Of a DNA stretch of 64,000 nucleotides, positions 51,862 through 62,369 are shown in pieces. Location: assembly GCF_947507565.1 (NCBI RefSeq), contig NC_089184.1, forward strand, positions 2,108,001 through 2,172,000. The letters run 5' to 3'. The translations under genes and the position numbers were made by a program. The stretch comes from Oscarella lobularis (taxonomy: Eukaryota > Porifera > Homoscleromorpha > Homosclerophorida > Oscarellidae). The notes below the pieces were generated by a model that was not told where the DNA came from, did not search any database, and was given only the letters and a program-made list of their open reading frames with translations. The number at the start of each line of letters is the position of its first letter. Position 1 is the first letter of the stretch.

Positions 51862-53040
51862 ACGTTTTAGTTCATATTAAAATAAAAATAGCGTGCGCTA
51901 AGTATTGTATCAATATTTATCAATACGAAATGGTGTCAGATTAAAAATATCGATATATCGTATAGTCTTTAAAATACCCGTATTGCCTATCGTTGCTAGC
52001 TAGGCAAAAGCGCGCTGTCTCACAACTGTCTGGAACCTCATAGAGCGTCAGAGCGCTTGCGACTGTGGAGAATAAATTATACTATGTTCAAATGTTGTCG
52101 TTTTATTGAACCCGAGCGGCCAAGTCGACTTTAATTCTAGACTTTACTTCTAGAGTAAAACAAAAGTTGGAAGTGTTTCAATTTCAGCTTCACAAGAAAG
52201 AACCGTGCTGCAGAAGTCGTCTCCATTCCCTTGTACAATGGCTCCAAGTTATTTACTTACCGTTTAGCTAAAAAACAATGAAAATTTGAATAAAGGACCT
52301 GAACAGCTACTGTGACACCTTAATTGACCGTGACTCTCCAAAAGGAAAAGAGTGCGATAAATAGTTTCTGGTTGTTTTAATAAAATATGGAGGTTAAGAT
52401 AAGAAAAAATCATTCTTCCGTCAGAGTTGAAGGGATTGGGATTTTGTAAAGTGGATTATTTTGATCTCAGATTCCTCGACGGGCAACCGATAGAATTTCC
52501 GATAGTGCTAGCTCCAACTGATCTTACTCCAAGAACTTTAAAGCCGATTAACTCCAGAATCTCGACCGCCTCTCGCATCATTAACATGAGACTTCCAGAA
52601 GTGATTCCTGTGGACCTGGGAAGTCGTGATTCATGTGACCATGAAAACTAATATGTACATAGCAACTTCCCAACAAACACCTACAGCGTCCGACTTTCCC
52701 AACATTGTATTTCTTACATTTTTTGCCTACTGATTCAAGGTCGACGAATCCAACAGTGTGCCCTCCTCCGTGTTTGTCACAAACAAGATCGGGGCGAACT
52801 TTCATTTCGTCAAAAGCAATTATAAAGTGCCTTTGTACCTCTGAACATTGGCCTCTAGTAAAAGTTGATCATTCACCTCTTCACTAAATCCCGTCGTTTG
52901 TGTGGTTTGGTCCTTTAGGTGTGGGTACGAAAAGCCCTTCATTAGCATCAAGTCTACCCTTATACACGTACAGTGACGTCACATGAGAAGGCGGGTGCAT
53001 TACAGAATACGCGTACGCTACAGAGTCAAGAATGGGTACA
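51862..53040. other. No recognisable gene; AT-rich
   Basis: I see no protein domain. Frame 52427-52651 is open but lacks a known signature. The segment 52640-52880 shows local hairpins. Nothing else is assigned. Confidence 0.4.
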
Positions 53041-53049
53041 TACCACATC

Positions 53050-53215
53050 TCCCTTTCTTAGAGTCGTTGTTGTGGTGTAAACACAACACTCTACCACTGA
53101 GTTAAACACCTAATTTCTCCACATAATCAATATATTTCATACCTTGTAATTAATTGTTATTAGCTTTTAGTAGGAATTGAACCCACACTATTTTACTTAC
53201 AATTGTCACTAAGCT
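53050..53215 (-). repeat. tRNA-like (SINE-head-like) sequences
   Basis: On the minus strand, TTAACTCAGTGGTAGAGTG resembles a tRNA D-arm and A box. It is followed by TTGTG-TTTACAC-CACAA, a perfect anticodon-type stem-loop. About 60 bp upstream on the same strand, GTGTGGGTTCAATTCCTAC resembles a T-arm and B box. The order is permuted and no full cloverleaf forms, so these are tRNA-derived or SINE-like remnants, not a working tRNA gene. Confidence 0.4.
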
Positions 53216-53389
53216 GAAGTGTCGTAGTCCTGGTGCCACATGGGAGGACAGACGTTGCGCCCACTCCTCGTTTGGACGGCTGCGGGTTGTTGTCGTGCAG
53301 GGGGATCCACTGCCGCTGAGGTGGATTAGCGATCACTTCTGGTTGAGCGGTTTCCTCTCGCTCTTTTGTAAATGCCATATCTTCGCGTC

Positions 53390-53730
53390 GTCAGGATTGA
53401 TGTCTGGATATCCGTCTATCGGCCTCAGTTTGTGACGATTGCGACGGAAGGTCCCCGTTGGCGTCAGAACATAGTAACAACGAGGCGTCACTGCTAGACG
53501 GATTGATCCTCTTCTAATTCAGGTTACTCCTTGACCAGATGACGTCGGTTGTAGGCTTCCTTTTGCTTCTCACGAACTCTTTGCTCGGATACACGTAGCC
53601 CCTTCATAGGGACTGCTGCTGGGAGTAGTCGAAATTCTACTTTTGTCACATTTGACCGGAGCTGTCGACCCATCAGTATTTGTGATGGTGACCAACCGTG
53701 AGACAAGGAGTATTCATGACTCTCGTACAA
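53390..53730 (-). pseudogene. Gypsy integrase C-terminal fragment
   Basis: The minus strand reads YSLSHGWSPSQILMGRQLRSNVTK, REKQKEAYNRRHLVKE, and in another frame YVLTPTGTFRRNRHKLRPI. This is the characteristic end of a Ty3/gypsy integrase, with the conserved SP-x-x-L-M-GR and the late RRNR motif. The catalytic core is missing. Its 5' edge abuts the Tc1-like fragment at 53731. Confidence 0.72.
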
Positions 53731-53960
53731 TTAAGTCACCGTCCGTCTTATTAGTGCCAGGTCAAAATCATCCAGATTAACAACGAGGCGACTTTTACTG
53801 TAACGCGTTCTTTTTGATGGTGAGGGATTAATTTTTTCTCCCGATTTCTTGAATTCTTTATGGATAGAATACAGGGTTTTTCTGCTAAACCCCGTAGCGA
53901 GCGACCACCTCTCCTTCACCCGATTGAAGCTCAAACGATGCCTTTGGGCTTGTACAATCC
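53731..53960 (-). pseudogene. Tc1/IS630-like transposase N-terminal fragment
   Basis: SFNRVKERWSLATGFSRKTLYSIHKEF..SKRTRYSKSRLVVNLDDFDLALIRRTV matches LSRDVVCRINKEY..SKRTRYSQRRIAIHVDDFDQAAIRRAM in the copy at 63.2 kb. This is the N-terminal helix-turn-helix part of the same family. It ends exactly where gypsy sequence begins. The upstream part of the long frame to 54222 has no recognisable motif. Confidence 0.72.
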
Positions 53961-54222
53961 TTCTGAAAGAATTGCCTGAGTTTCTCGACGAGGACTTTCT
54001 CGCAGGATCTGACTCGACGAGTTGACAGAGGCATGCTCGAGCGATAGAAAACAACGACAAGACCAACGCAGACAAAAGCAACTGGGAAGCGCGTACATAG
54101 GTCCGCGCGCGAGGCCATTTTTCTCCATAGGCCTCGCGGGACAAGATCGAAAACGCCCAGCGGAATGCTCTCCCTAGCGAAGAACGATAATTGTTGCCAA
54201 GGCAGTTATTACTCCAAGTCAC

Positions 54223-55040
54223 GTGTCAGATAATCTATTTAGGGTGATGGGTAAAGTGAGCGTGGACAGATAGTAGATACGGGACTCTACGGGTAGTGTT
54301 TTCAGTCATCGTCAGAACGACTCGAAATGGAGCAAAGGGGACGGGAGAAGAAGGAGGAATCGGCTGTCGCGGAGGGTCAATTACTTGTTCGCGTGTTATT
54401 TCGTCGCCCGCGTTCCGGTTTCGAGGCCCCCGACGCGTTCGAAGGATTTTACTACTCCTTCCCTTTGCTCGCTAAGCGAGTTTTAGAGTTGGAACGCTCC
54501 GCGTTGAGGTTTTGGGCGCGGTCGAGGGGCCGTTCACGTCGGGCGGTGAAAATTGGGGGCCCGAAAGGGGAAAACAGCGTCGTTTTTACGATCCTCGTGT
54601 TCACGGGTGTCGTATACTACGCGGTTGGGGGTAGAGCGTGACCCTGAACATGGTTTTCTTACTCTTTTACCCCGGGCTTTTTGTTTTCTCTGGGGGAAGG
54701 TTTCCGTAATATGTTTTTGGGTTTTCCAAGGAGACGTTTTTTCAAGCAAGGAAGTTTTGGAACGGTCCGCGAGTAGGTGGAAGGTTTATTACCCATTGGA
54801 GTTCTATCAGGTATAGTATCAAGGAAACAAACAGTAGTGTATAATTATTTATTTTTTAAAAGTTTTTATTTGTTAGTGTTATTCCGTCCCTCAGGCTCGT
54901 TGGGGAGTTCTATCAGATAAGTGCACCGTAGTTTTATGTGTTGTATTGGCTTTGTTTTTCGTGTGTTGTGCACGGAGGCGATCAAGCGGGAAGAAGGGTC
55001 AGTGTCATAAGGTGCGGTATAGTTTTAAGCAATGCATTAG
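54223..55040. other. No recognisable gene
   Basis: The frame 54327-54641 begins MEQRGREKKEESAVAEG and is basic, without a family motif. GC-rich and G-rich segments at 54540-54690 are notable. A possible LTR-like promoter cannot be supported without a second copy. Confidence 0.35.
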
Positions 55041-55049
55041 CTATCTTCA

Positions 55050-55660
55050 ATTGCCTTTAAACACCGACTTTAGCTGCTCCAGTGGATCTCTTGTGCATAT
55101 GTTCGTTGGAGTTTATTAAAGACAGCATGTCTGCCCCTTGATCTCCGTGGAAGGACAAACCAACCTTTCACACCTTTTATCCACAGTGCCACGTGATCCT
55201 CCAAAATATGAAGCTTTTAGTTACCGACGTTGAAGAATTGCTTCTGTAAAAACATAGGAAGTCTTTAGTGGCTGATTCTGCAAAACAGGGGAGATTTTTA
55301 ATTATTGAACAAACAGGAAGCATTTTACCAACTTCTGGCGTCAATTTTCGTATTAGAGAGTAGAGGTTGTGGCAGCTTTGAAACAGTAAAAACACTCTCA
55401 AACTTTTCAGCAACAGCTTTTGTCTTCTCTGTGATGGTCCTCGAATAGTCCTTCCTAACATCGCAAATAGCTCTGCAAATAGCCTTTGTGTTATTAATCT
55501 ACAAGATGAAAAGTTAGCTACTATTGTCTGTATTAGTATAATGTACATTTGCCTTAAGGGCTCTGTGAATGTGATTGTCAATCAATGTTCCCCCAAGATA
55601 TGCTTGGCGATAGATTCCACAGTCGGACAGGGACTTGTCCACTGCAGAAAGAAAAGCACC
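55050..55660 (-). pseudogene. RAG1-like transposase, fragment copy 3
   Basis: The minus strand reads GIYRQAYLGGTLIDNHIHRALK, an intron-like gap, then NTKAICRAICDVRKDYSRTITEKTKAVAEKFESVF. After a gap it reads KLHILEDHVALWIK, and in a shifted frame KVGLSFHGDQGADML. These align with exons 9-11 of the gene at 21-24.6 kb: RQIYFGGTFVGNHVQKALK, VICNSIRDLAYEDP..VSKKFRTAF, KMHFLEDHAVPWIQ and KVGLSFHGEQAAES. Here the first proposed catalytic Glu is Asp. Stops and frameshifts show it is dead. Confidence 0.75.
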
Positions 55661-56870
55661 TTTTTCATGCCTAGTATATATGGATGATTCTTTTCTCTGT
55701 AATACATAGAAAGGTGGTTAAGAGTCTATAAAATTATTTATCATTTCCCATTTTTAATTTTCTTTGATAACCAAGAATGGCAACCTAAAGCGATTTTACT
55801 TTTTCGCAGTCTTCGCTGTTTTCGTCGTCTGAAAGGCAATTCCACGTCAAATTTTGAACATAGTCTATAGTTCTATTTTTCTTCAAGGAAAGACGCTTTT
55901 TCATTTAACTGTCGGTTCATGGCCGAGCGTGTTGGGTTTCAAGTTCTCGCTCGCCTTCTCCAACGACTTTCCGAGGGACTCGGTTGAATTCCCTAAGTTC
56001 TCGCTTGCTTTCTCGAACGAGTTCCCTAAACATGTTTTAACTCAGCTGCGCATTGCCGCTGACTTTCTGGTTGTCCTTTTTCGTGCTCGACTATCTTCAG
56101 AATTTTTAATTCTAATTGCTGGCAGGCCTTTTCAAAAAGAGAAAATAATTTGCAAAATATCCCCAAGCTTATATGCGAACTGGGGGGATAGCAACCTAAT
56201 AAAAGATAAGAGTAAAATTAGTCTCTATTTGTGTTATTTCAACTGGAAAAAGTGTAGACGTAAGTGAATTGTTTTCGTACTTTTACTGCAACAAAACTAA
56301 ATTTGCCTATTTTGTTTGTTTAAATACTCCGTCAGAAGGACACCAGAGGTATGCACTATATGGAGTTATTATTTCATTTTGCATGTGTTGCTTTGTTCAA
56401 GGACGCTTGCGGCTTCTTTCACTGACTACAGCGACAGCGAAGAGGAAGCGTAGTTGCAAAAAGACTTGTATACTGAAGCATCCTTGTGTTGACTGCTTTC
56501 GCCTAACTTTAGATCCTTTTAGAAGGTCAATTATAGAAAGTCGCGCATTATGTCATTGTCATCAAAAAGTGACGACAAATCTGGGGTAGTGTATCACTAA
56601 TTAATAACTCCTTTCTACCATAAAGTTTTCTAGATGTGTCAAGCTCAGCCAGACAGGAAAAGCCGAAAGCTGGAGACTCCGAACCAATCCCGTCGTCATG
56701 GTACCTGACGGGGACTCGTCATGAGACGATGAGAACGACGGCGCCGTGTCCGCGATTCTTGGACTGAAGTTGGATAACGAAGACAAGACCCTTAGGCAGA
56801 ATTTGGCTTAACGACAGGACGATTACGGCCTTTCAAAAATTTACTTCGTAACACCTTTCCTTATATGAAC
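55661..56870. other. No recognisable gene; 54-bp direct repeat
   Basis: Two units starting AAGTTCTCGCTCGCCTTCTC at 55941 and AAGTTCTCGCTTGCTTTCTC at 55995 lie in frame within an ORF (55854-56267), duplicating FSLAFSN. The region shows no known protein domain. Confidence 0.4.
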
Positions 56871-56874
56871 GTCT

Positions 56875-57245
56875 GCAAGACGTCCTTCGACAGAGAGTAA
56901 GAAGCGGATTTCACTGCTTGTCGTCTGCATTTGTCCAAGTGTTGCACGTTGGTGAATGCCACTGGGTGACAGTGTGAAATGTGGATTGTTCAGAAGGAAT
57001 CATCCGCTTGTACACCAGCCTTCCCAGTAACACTGATGTCAACCACATCGTCAGCATGCTAAATTAGAGTGGAATAAAGTTGCAGGTGAAAATTATGAAT
57101 TTTCGGAGGCAAAAGGACTTAAGAGTGTGGCCCTTACTCATTGGCCTTTGCAACGTTCCTCAGCCACAAAGATGACCCCACGGCGTACACGTACAATCAA
57201 AGATCGTTTAGAAATCATATATCAGTGTATTTTACAAATTTATTT
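56875..57245 (+). pseudogene. Ulp1-like (C48) cysteine peptidase fragment
   Basis: AFVQVLHVGECHWVTV, a TGA stop, then NVDCSEGIIRLYTSLPSN resembles the HW-x-x-V block that carries the catalytic His of C48 peptidases often coded by DNA transposons. After a frameshift, LAFATFLSHKDDPTAYTYNQRSFRNHI resembles the region just after the catalytic Cys, but the Q..DCG segment itself is broken. It is a relic, probably of a transposon-encoded peptidase. Confidence 0.55.
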
Positions 57246-57660
57246 TCCATGATCTTTCCTGTAGTGAAGGAAGAAATTCTGCGCGCTGAAGCGTACAAAC
57301 TTCCAGCGTACCGTTGCCTCGATTCAGAAAATTCGACCGAACGTGCCTGCGTCAAATATGACAAAGGAAAACAAAAGGCGTTCGAACGATTGCAGAACTT
57401 CAAAGATATCGTCATCAAACAAGCGCACAACGGATCAGGCATTGTCGTACAGTCAAATGACTCATTTATACGACATGGCGAGGCACACGTACGCGTTGAA
57501 AAAACGTACGCGCCCCTACTCAACGATCCAACTCTGGCTTTGACAAAAAAGATCAATGAAACATTGGAATCATTTTCTCAACTGGGCCTGATCGACAAAA
57601 TCGAAGACAAGTCCCTCCTGCGCAGCGACGAAACGGTACGGTACGCGCACAAGTGCTCTA
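57246..57660 (+). pseudogene. Penelope-like element RT N-terminal fragment
   Basis: Within the same open frame, NFKDIVIKQAHNGSGIVVQSNDSF, TYAPLLNDPTL, KKINETLESFSQLGLID resemble the NIVIK-x-ADKG-G-x-VV block and following helix of Penelope-like reverse transcriptases. The catalytic RT motifs do not follow. The join to the peptidase-like part at about 57245 has no stop, so two unrelated relics share one open frame. Confidence 0.5.
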
Positions 57661-57899
57661 TTTCCTTAGAAAAATTCACAAGAATCGTAAAAAATCGGTC
57701 AATCTTTCAGTTTGGCAGCGCGAATGGTTGCACTTGCGACAGGAAAAAGATGGAACACTCCGCCAACTAATGGACCAGGTAAAAAAAGACCCTATTTGCC
57801 GTTCCCAAACGAAATTCTTTTTTGTATAGCAACAGATGACTACGTTTTCCAACAGAGCACCTCTTATCCCGATTACGTCTTCTTCACCCGTGAAATTTA

Positions 57900-58440
57900 T
57901 TGGATATGAGCGGTTTACATCACCTCATGTAACAGTGTCATCGACATATTCAGCCGGTATCTAATTCTTCGAACGCTGGAGCGCAAGACGTAATCATCTG
58001 TGGCCGCAAACCTACTGCAAGTTTACTGCGATCTAGGCGTTCCAAAGCGCATTCAGTGCGATCAAGGAACGGAGTTCAAGGGTGCTGTTCAAACACTGAT
58101 GACGGCTCTCAACGTTAAAATAATCACAAGTCGGCCCTACAACCCTGAAAGACAGGGAAAGGTTTGGTCAGACAGTTTGTGTGACATTTTGCTAGCTGGA
58201 CAAGCTCCATGACCTTTGTGAAGAAGGAATAAGCGTGTCGTGGGTTGATCGGCTACCTGTGTATCAACATTTAGTGAATAATACACCTCACGCAAGTCTT
58301 GGTGGTAAGCTTTTTTAAATTGGGCGTACTGAAATGGTATAATTCAAATTCTTAGAAGAACATACCCCTTTCAAAATTTTTTTAGCAACCAGTCTTTGCC
58401 CGTTATGTGTACATTTGACTACCGTATTGGGCAGGAGCGC
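57900..58440 (+). pseudogene. Second Ty3/gypsy-type (KRBA2-like) integrase fragment
   Basis: Near 57920-57990 the translation gives SVIDIFSRYLILRTLE. The next frame gives DLGVPKRIQCDQGTEFKGAVQTLM, ITSRPYNPERQGKVW, and then WVDRLPVYQHLVNNTPHASLGG and TPFKIF in shifted frames. The second Asp (CDQGTE) is kept. The Glu expected 35 residues later has been replaced (GKVWSDS), so the enzyme is dead. The element differs from the one at 17 kb. Confidence 0.75.
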
Positions 58441-58711
58441 AGTAATCATACCGACGCTAATGACGAGGTTTGTATGACATTTATTAACCATAACGCTTTC
58501 CTGAATTTAAACAAACATTTGCGACTTTTGCGACAACGAACTACAGACGTCAACACGAGACATTTGAACAGTTTCTTAGCAGTCTTCCAAACTGAGAGAG
58601 GGCGAACGTATTCAAAACCAGAAATCGTCTGAGAGGATGATTGCTCGTGAACTCAAAAGCAACCCACCGCGCGAGTACGGCGTCGGAGTCAATGTCACAA
58701 TCAAACCGCCG

Positions 58712-59788
58712 CCGCGGCACTTCCGCTCACGGAGGAATGCAGTAAGAGTCATTTTGTAGCCAGCTCGTTAATAATATAATTTCAATCGCTTTTTCTTTTA
58801 GTTAAAGAATTAGGAAATTTCAATAATGCGGTAAACAAGCGGGCGAAACTACGGCAATTACGAGTTGCGGTTGAAGGTACGCTGTTATAATGACGCTGCT
58901 GTCACGTTATCCTTATTGATTGGCGTTTCTATTTGGCAGTGGTTAAGAGCGAAATCGTGCAGAATTTATTGCGCACAAGCAGCGTTCGCGGACAAACCTG
59001 TCTTGAGATATTAGACACCAAGTAATACATTTTAATGTCATAGTGTGAGCAAATTCAGACAAAATTAATTTTTAGAATTCAACATTAAAGAAAGCGATCT
59101 ATTAAGAGAAACATGTCCCACACGCTCGAATAGAAACCGCACTTTTTTTGCGGCTACTATTGACTTCAGCCGCGGCTTTTAATGGCAAATTTACTTTTTT
59201 TAAGGCGACAGCTTATTTAGAGACAGAGTGAGCCGCAGTTTTTGCAAAGAAATGGCGAGCAAACGATTCTGTGATCCTGCACTCAGTTTCTATCGCTGCT
59301 GCGCGTCCTGTCACCAACGTCGCTCTTAGAGCCGGTAACATATGTATTCTGTTTCTTTTTTCTTCTGTTGCACACGGGTGAAACACTGATTGGCAGAGCT
59401 TCTTAGAATCTATACCGGATTTGTTGTTGGATGTTTTTCTCTTTCCAAGTTCCGCGTTTCTTTTTCTGGTCCTTTATTCACACTTGTGATTATGGTAGTG
59501 GCTTTTTTATCAAGTCTGCACTTATTGTTTGTAAACGTTTTTCTGTTCTTAGATATTAATGAAGGAGAACACAGCATCTTTTTCGAAATGTACTTGCAAA
59601 ATAAGCGGAATCGTGTCGCGGGAAATTTGCGAAAATTTCTTAGACATAGCCTTTATTGAGATTATGTGTTCGTGCCGTACGTCTGATTTGTTTACGGAAA
59701 GATGCGATGGCGCAAGTCGAGCGAAATTTACCTCTACGCGACGTGGAAACTATAAGAATTTTGTTCGGTCAAACGTAGGTTTTTTCAA
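58712..59788 (+). mobile_element. Dispersed repeat R1, copy B (inverted relative to 2.07-3.15 kb)
   Basis: Near-identical to the reverse complement of 2069-3145. In this orientation two exon-like blocks can be read: 58802-58876 (VKELGNFNNAVNKRAKLRQLRVAVE) and, after a 63-bp GT..AG intron, 58940-59025 (VVKSEIVQNLLRTSSVRGQTCLEILDTK, stop). The left part of the MITE-like sequence follows inverted at 59100-59196, and a hydrophobic frame at 59390-59659 encodes SKFRVSFSGPLFTLVIMVVAF. The protein is not recognised. Confidence 0.72.
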
Positions 59789-60014
59789 TGCCAGCGTACA
59801 GCGAGTAAAACGTTGTCTTCCTGCCAACTTCCTTTTTTTATTCCTTCGTTGGAGCGACGTTAATTCTATATAGATAATGGGCTTCCCTCGGTTTCTCCGC
59901 TGTAAGCAGGTTACTGGAAAACTAAACATTTTCAAGAGGTTTTCCGTCCTTTTAGGTAATGCACCAATCTGTTACGTGCTAGAGGATTTTACTCATGTTT
60001 GTAGTGCAGTTCAG

Positions 60015-61172
60015 TTATCTTTGTGAGTCCATTGTGAAAATTAATTGCTGAGCGCAAAAGATATGAAGGGACGGATATGCCCAGATGATTGAATCGAGTA
60101 GCGTGGCAATGCCGAAGGAGCAGAAGAGTGCACTGCGGATCATCAAGACTTGGTAACATTCAGCATAACTCGTCGCCTTTTTTCGCTTCCTAAAGACACG
60201 TTTACTCGAAGTAGACGGCGGAGCCAAGAGGGCACCCGAGGACGGTGGTTCCAGACGAGTGGCAAGAGATCGGCGTTGAGGCAAGAGGCGAGATTGGTCG
60301 CACTTGTGATCAGCAACGGTAAGGCTCAACTTGCCGAAGGAAGTCTTTAGGTCGTCAAAAGCTTGTTGCACATTTTGACCTGGGCTCAGAACGAAAACGC
60401 CGTCGAGGTAGGCCAGTACTACAACATTCGGTGGGCGATTCGGAATTTCGACCAAACTTTGATGAATTCCGGTTGCAAACAGCGCTAGGCCAAGGCGATC
60501 TCCCTGGTGTACACCCTCCTCCGAAGAAAGAAGAGTCGCGCCGGTCGGACTTGAAAAGACCAGCGAGCTGGGACGGCCGTACATTTGACAGAAATGGGGC
60601 ATTATTGATGGAAGCGATGACGAGAGACGGTTCGCAATTGCCAGATGATCAATAGAATTGAAAGCATTTTTGACGTCTGTCTTAAGCAGCACCCAATCCT
60701 TATTCTTGTCGAGAAACGCTTGAATATGATGCACCACACCCTCAGATCCACATGATGACGAAAGGCAATGTTGAATAGGCGCAAAGAAAGATGAGAAAGA
60801 TATTTTCATATGCATAAAAATAGCTTTTGCGGTAATGCGGCGAATTGCTTGTGCAACAGCGATGGTACGAACGTCGCCATTTTGTTTAGGCAGGGCGATA
60901 AGTCGAGAAGAAGAAAGAACGCCAGCGGCGAAGTCCGGCTAGCGACCGGTAGCGACGTGCGAGAGAGTAGACAGCAAAATGTAACCCGTTGTGGAGGCGT
61001 GTAGCACACACTTAAGATGTTCAAAACTCCATCCCGAATTACCAGCAACGGAGGCGCAAGGAGAAGATCGCTGAGGTTGAATGAGTTGCGAAGAAAAGAT
61101 GCGCCATTTTCTGCGAAACACTTCGGAGAATGGCTGACGAGACGACCAAACCAATGGAGGAATTTTTCGCAC
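60015..61172 (-). pseudogene. Non-LTR-type reverse transcriptase with mutated YxDD box
   Basis: From 61172 the minus strand gives SVAGNSGWSFEHLKCVL, then in shifted frames a PKQNGDVRTIAVAQAIRRITAKAIF-like segment. ORF 60815-60015 follows with PIQHCLSSSCGSEGVVH, LLKTDVKNAFNSIDH (motif A Asp), SSEEGVHQGDRLGLALFA (motif B, usual P changed to R) and VVVLAYLDGVFVLSPG (motif C, where YLDD has become YLDG). A typical thumb segment SLTVADHKC follows. The second catalytic Asp of YxDD is lost, so this copy could not polymerise. Confidence 0.8.
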
Positions 61173-61389
61173 TGACTCAGTCTATGTTGGAGAACCCATT
61201 CTTGTGGCCAATCCTCAGCGCGATGAATTTTGCGAAAGTGATCGACCATTCTGCCGGCGTTCGCTTTGAGCCCACATCCTTTGACAACGCATACGAGTTT
61301 CGACGCTCGACATCACGGCGCACTGTTAAATTAGAATCCAAAAGAACGACGCCGAAACGACATGCCGGCGAAGCGGCTTGATTTTACTG

Positions 61390-61725
61390 ACGGGTCGGAC
61401 GCGTAACGAAGAGAGACGACGACGAAAAACACCGATAAAACGGCAAATTCAGGAGAGATGAAAAGGCGACTGATATCCGGGGGAGAGAGAATATATTTCA
61501 GATACATAAAATTAAGCTCAGCTGCGCTAGTGTCGCAAGACCAACTAAATATACAATACTATATCATAAACTGTTCGAGTTTAACGGATGCGAAGCTGAG
61601 CTTCGCGTTCCGAGTATAGGTCAATACGGAAGAGTAACCACACACACGGGAAAGCTTATGGATTATTACACTACAGACGCAGACGGAACATTGAAGAAGA
61701 GATAGATAGACGACGACGCCAATAA
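61390..61725. other. Gap between retroelement pieces, no gene seen
   Basis: AT-rich sequence with no domain or clear repeat. It separates the endonuclease-like end of one retroelement (62235-61730) from the reverse transcriptase of another (61172-60015), both on the minus strand. Confidence 0.35.
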
Positions 61726-61729
61726 CACA

Positions 61730-62235
61730 TTAAACTACTTTTGCCGGCCCGACCTTCAGAGCGTTGTACAAAATTTCCGAGGCGATTGAGGAAATCACTT
61801 GCGTGCTTGCCCAGCGCCCGAACTGCTTCGCAACAACCGGAACAAGGCACGATGATGATCCGTTGACACGAATAACAAATGAGTACATTTTTCTCTCCTC
61901 GCGGATCATTGCTGCAGCCCCATCTTCAACAGCCGCGCGACGACACGCCTCAGAACTCCAGGGATGTGCCAACGAGATATCGAGCTGGAACGATTCTCCT
62001 TTTCCAGTTCCGAAAGCGACGATATCAGGGCGATTATCGTTATTGACATACTCATGACGGGGCTAGACACGGCAGGAGAGACTCGGATCTTGGACGCAGT
62101 CAGCCCAACCAGATACGATACGGTTGTGTGCCCATGTGAGACCGCCGCCATGCTTGCACGTGACAAGGTGGTAACCATTTTGATCATTGGGCTTTCTACG
62201 TAGATTTGCACGTCGTAATGCATGCCGGAAAAGGA
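61730..62235 (-). pseudogene. Retroelement C-terminal endonuclease-like region
   Basis: The minus strand reads GYHLVTCKHGGGLTWAHNRIVSGW in one frame, a TAG stop, then PRHEYVNNDNRPDIVAFGTG and SFQLDISLAHPWSSEAC..MIREERKMYSF..LVPVVAKQFGRW. The H-x3-C-x3-GG module followed by RPD..LD-x-S-x-x-HP is typical of the restriction-like endonuclease end of invertebrate retroelements, and it matches the shorter fragment at 50.3 kb (LQLDITVIHPLS). Because it lies 5' of the reverse transcriptase at 61 kb on the same strand, the two belong to different copies. Confidence 0.65.
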
Positions 62236-62369
62236 AGAGGCTGGCCCAGCCTCAAGAACACTGCTAAGCGAAAATCGCAAGGTTTCAGGGCCAGCATCCT
62301 TGAAGCCTCCAGCCAACGACCGGCATGCTTTCCTTGGCACGGAGACGCGGTAGATCCTTATTGTCAACA

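Noticed and set aside
61906-62367. 153-aa minus-strand ORF starting MTIRIYRVS
   Set aside because: The retroelement endonuclease-like region reads in different frames of the same strand and matches family motifs, so this frame is a shadow.
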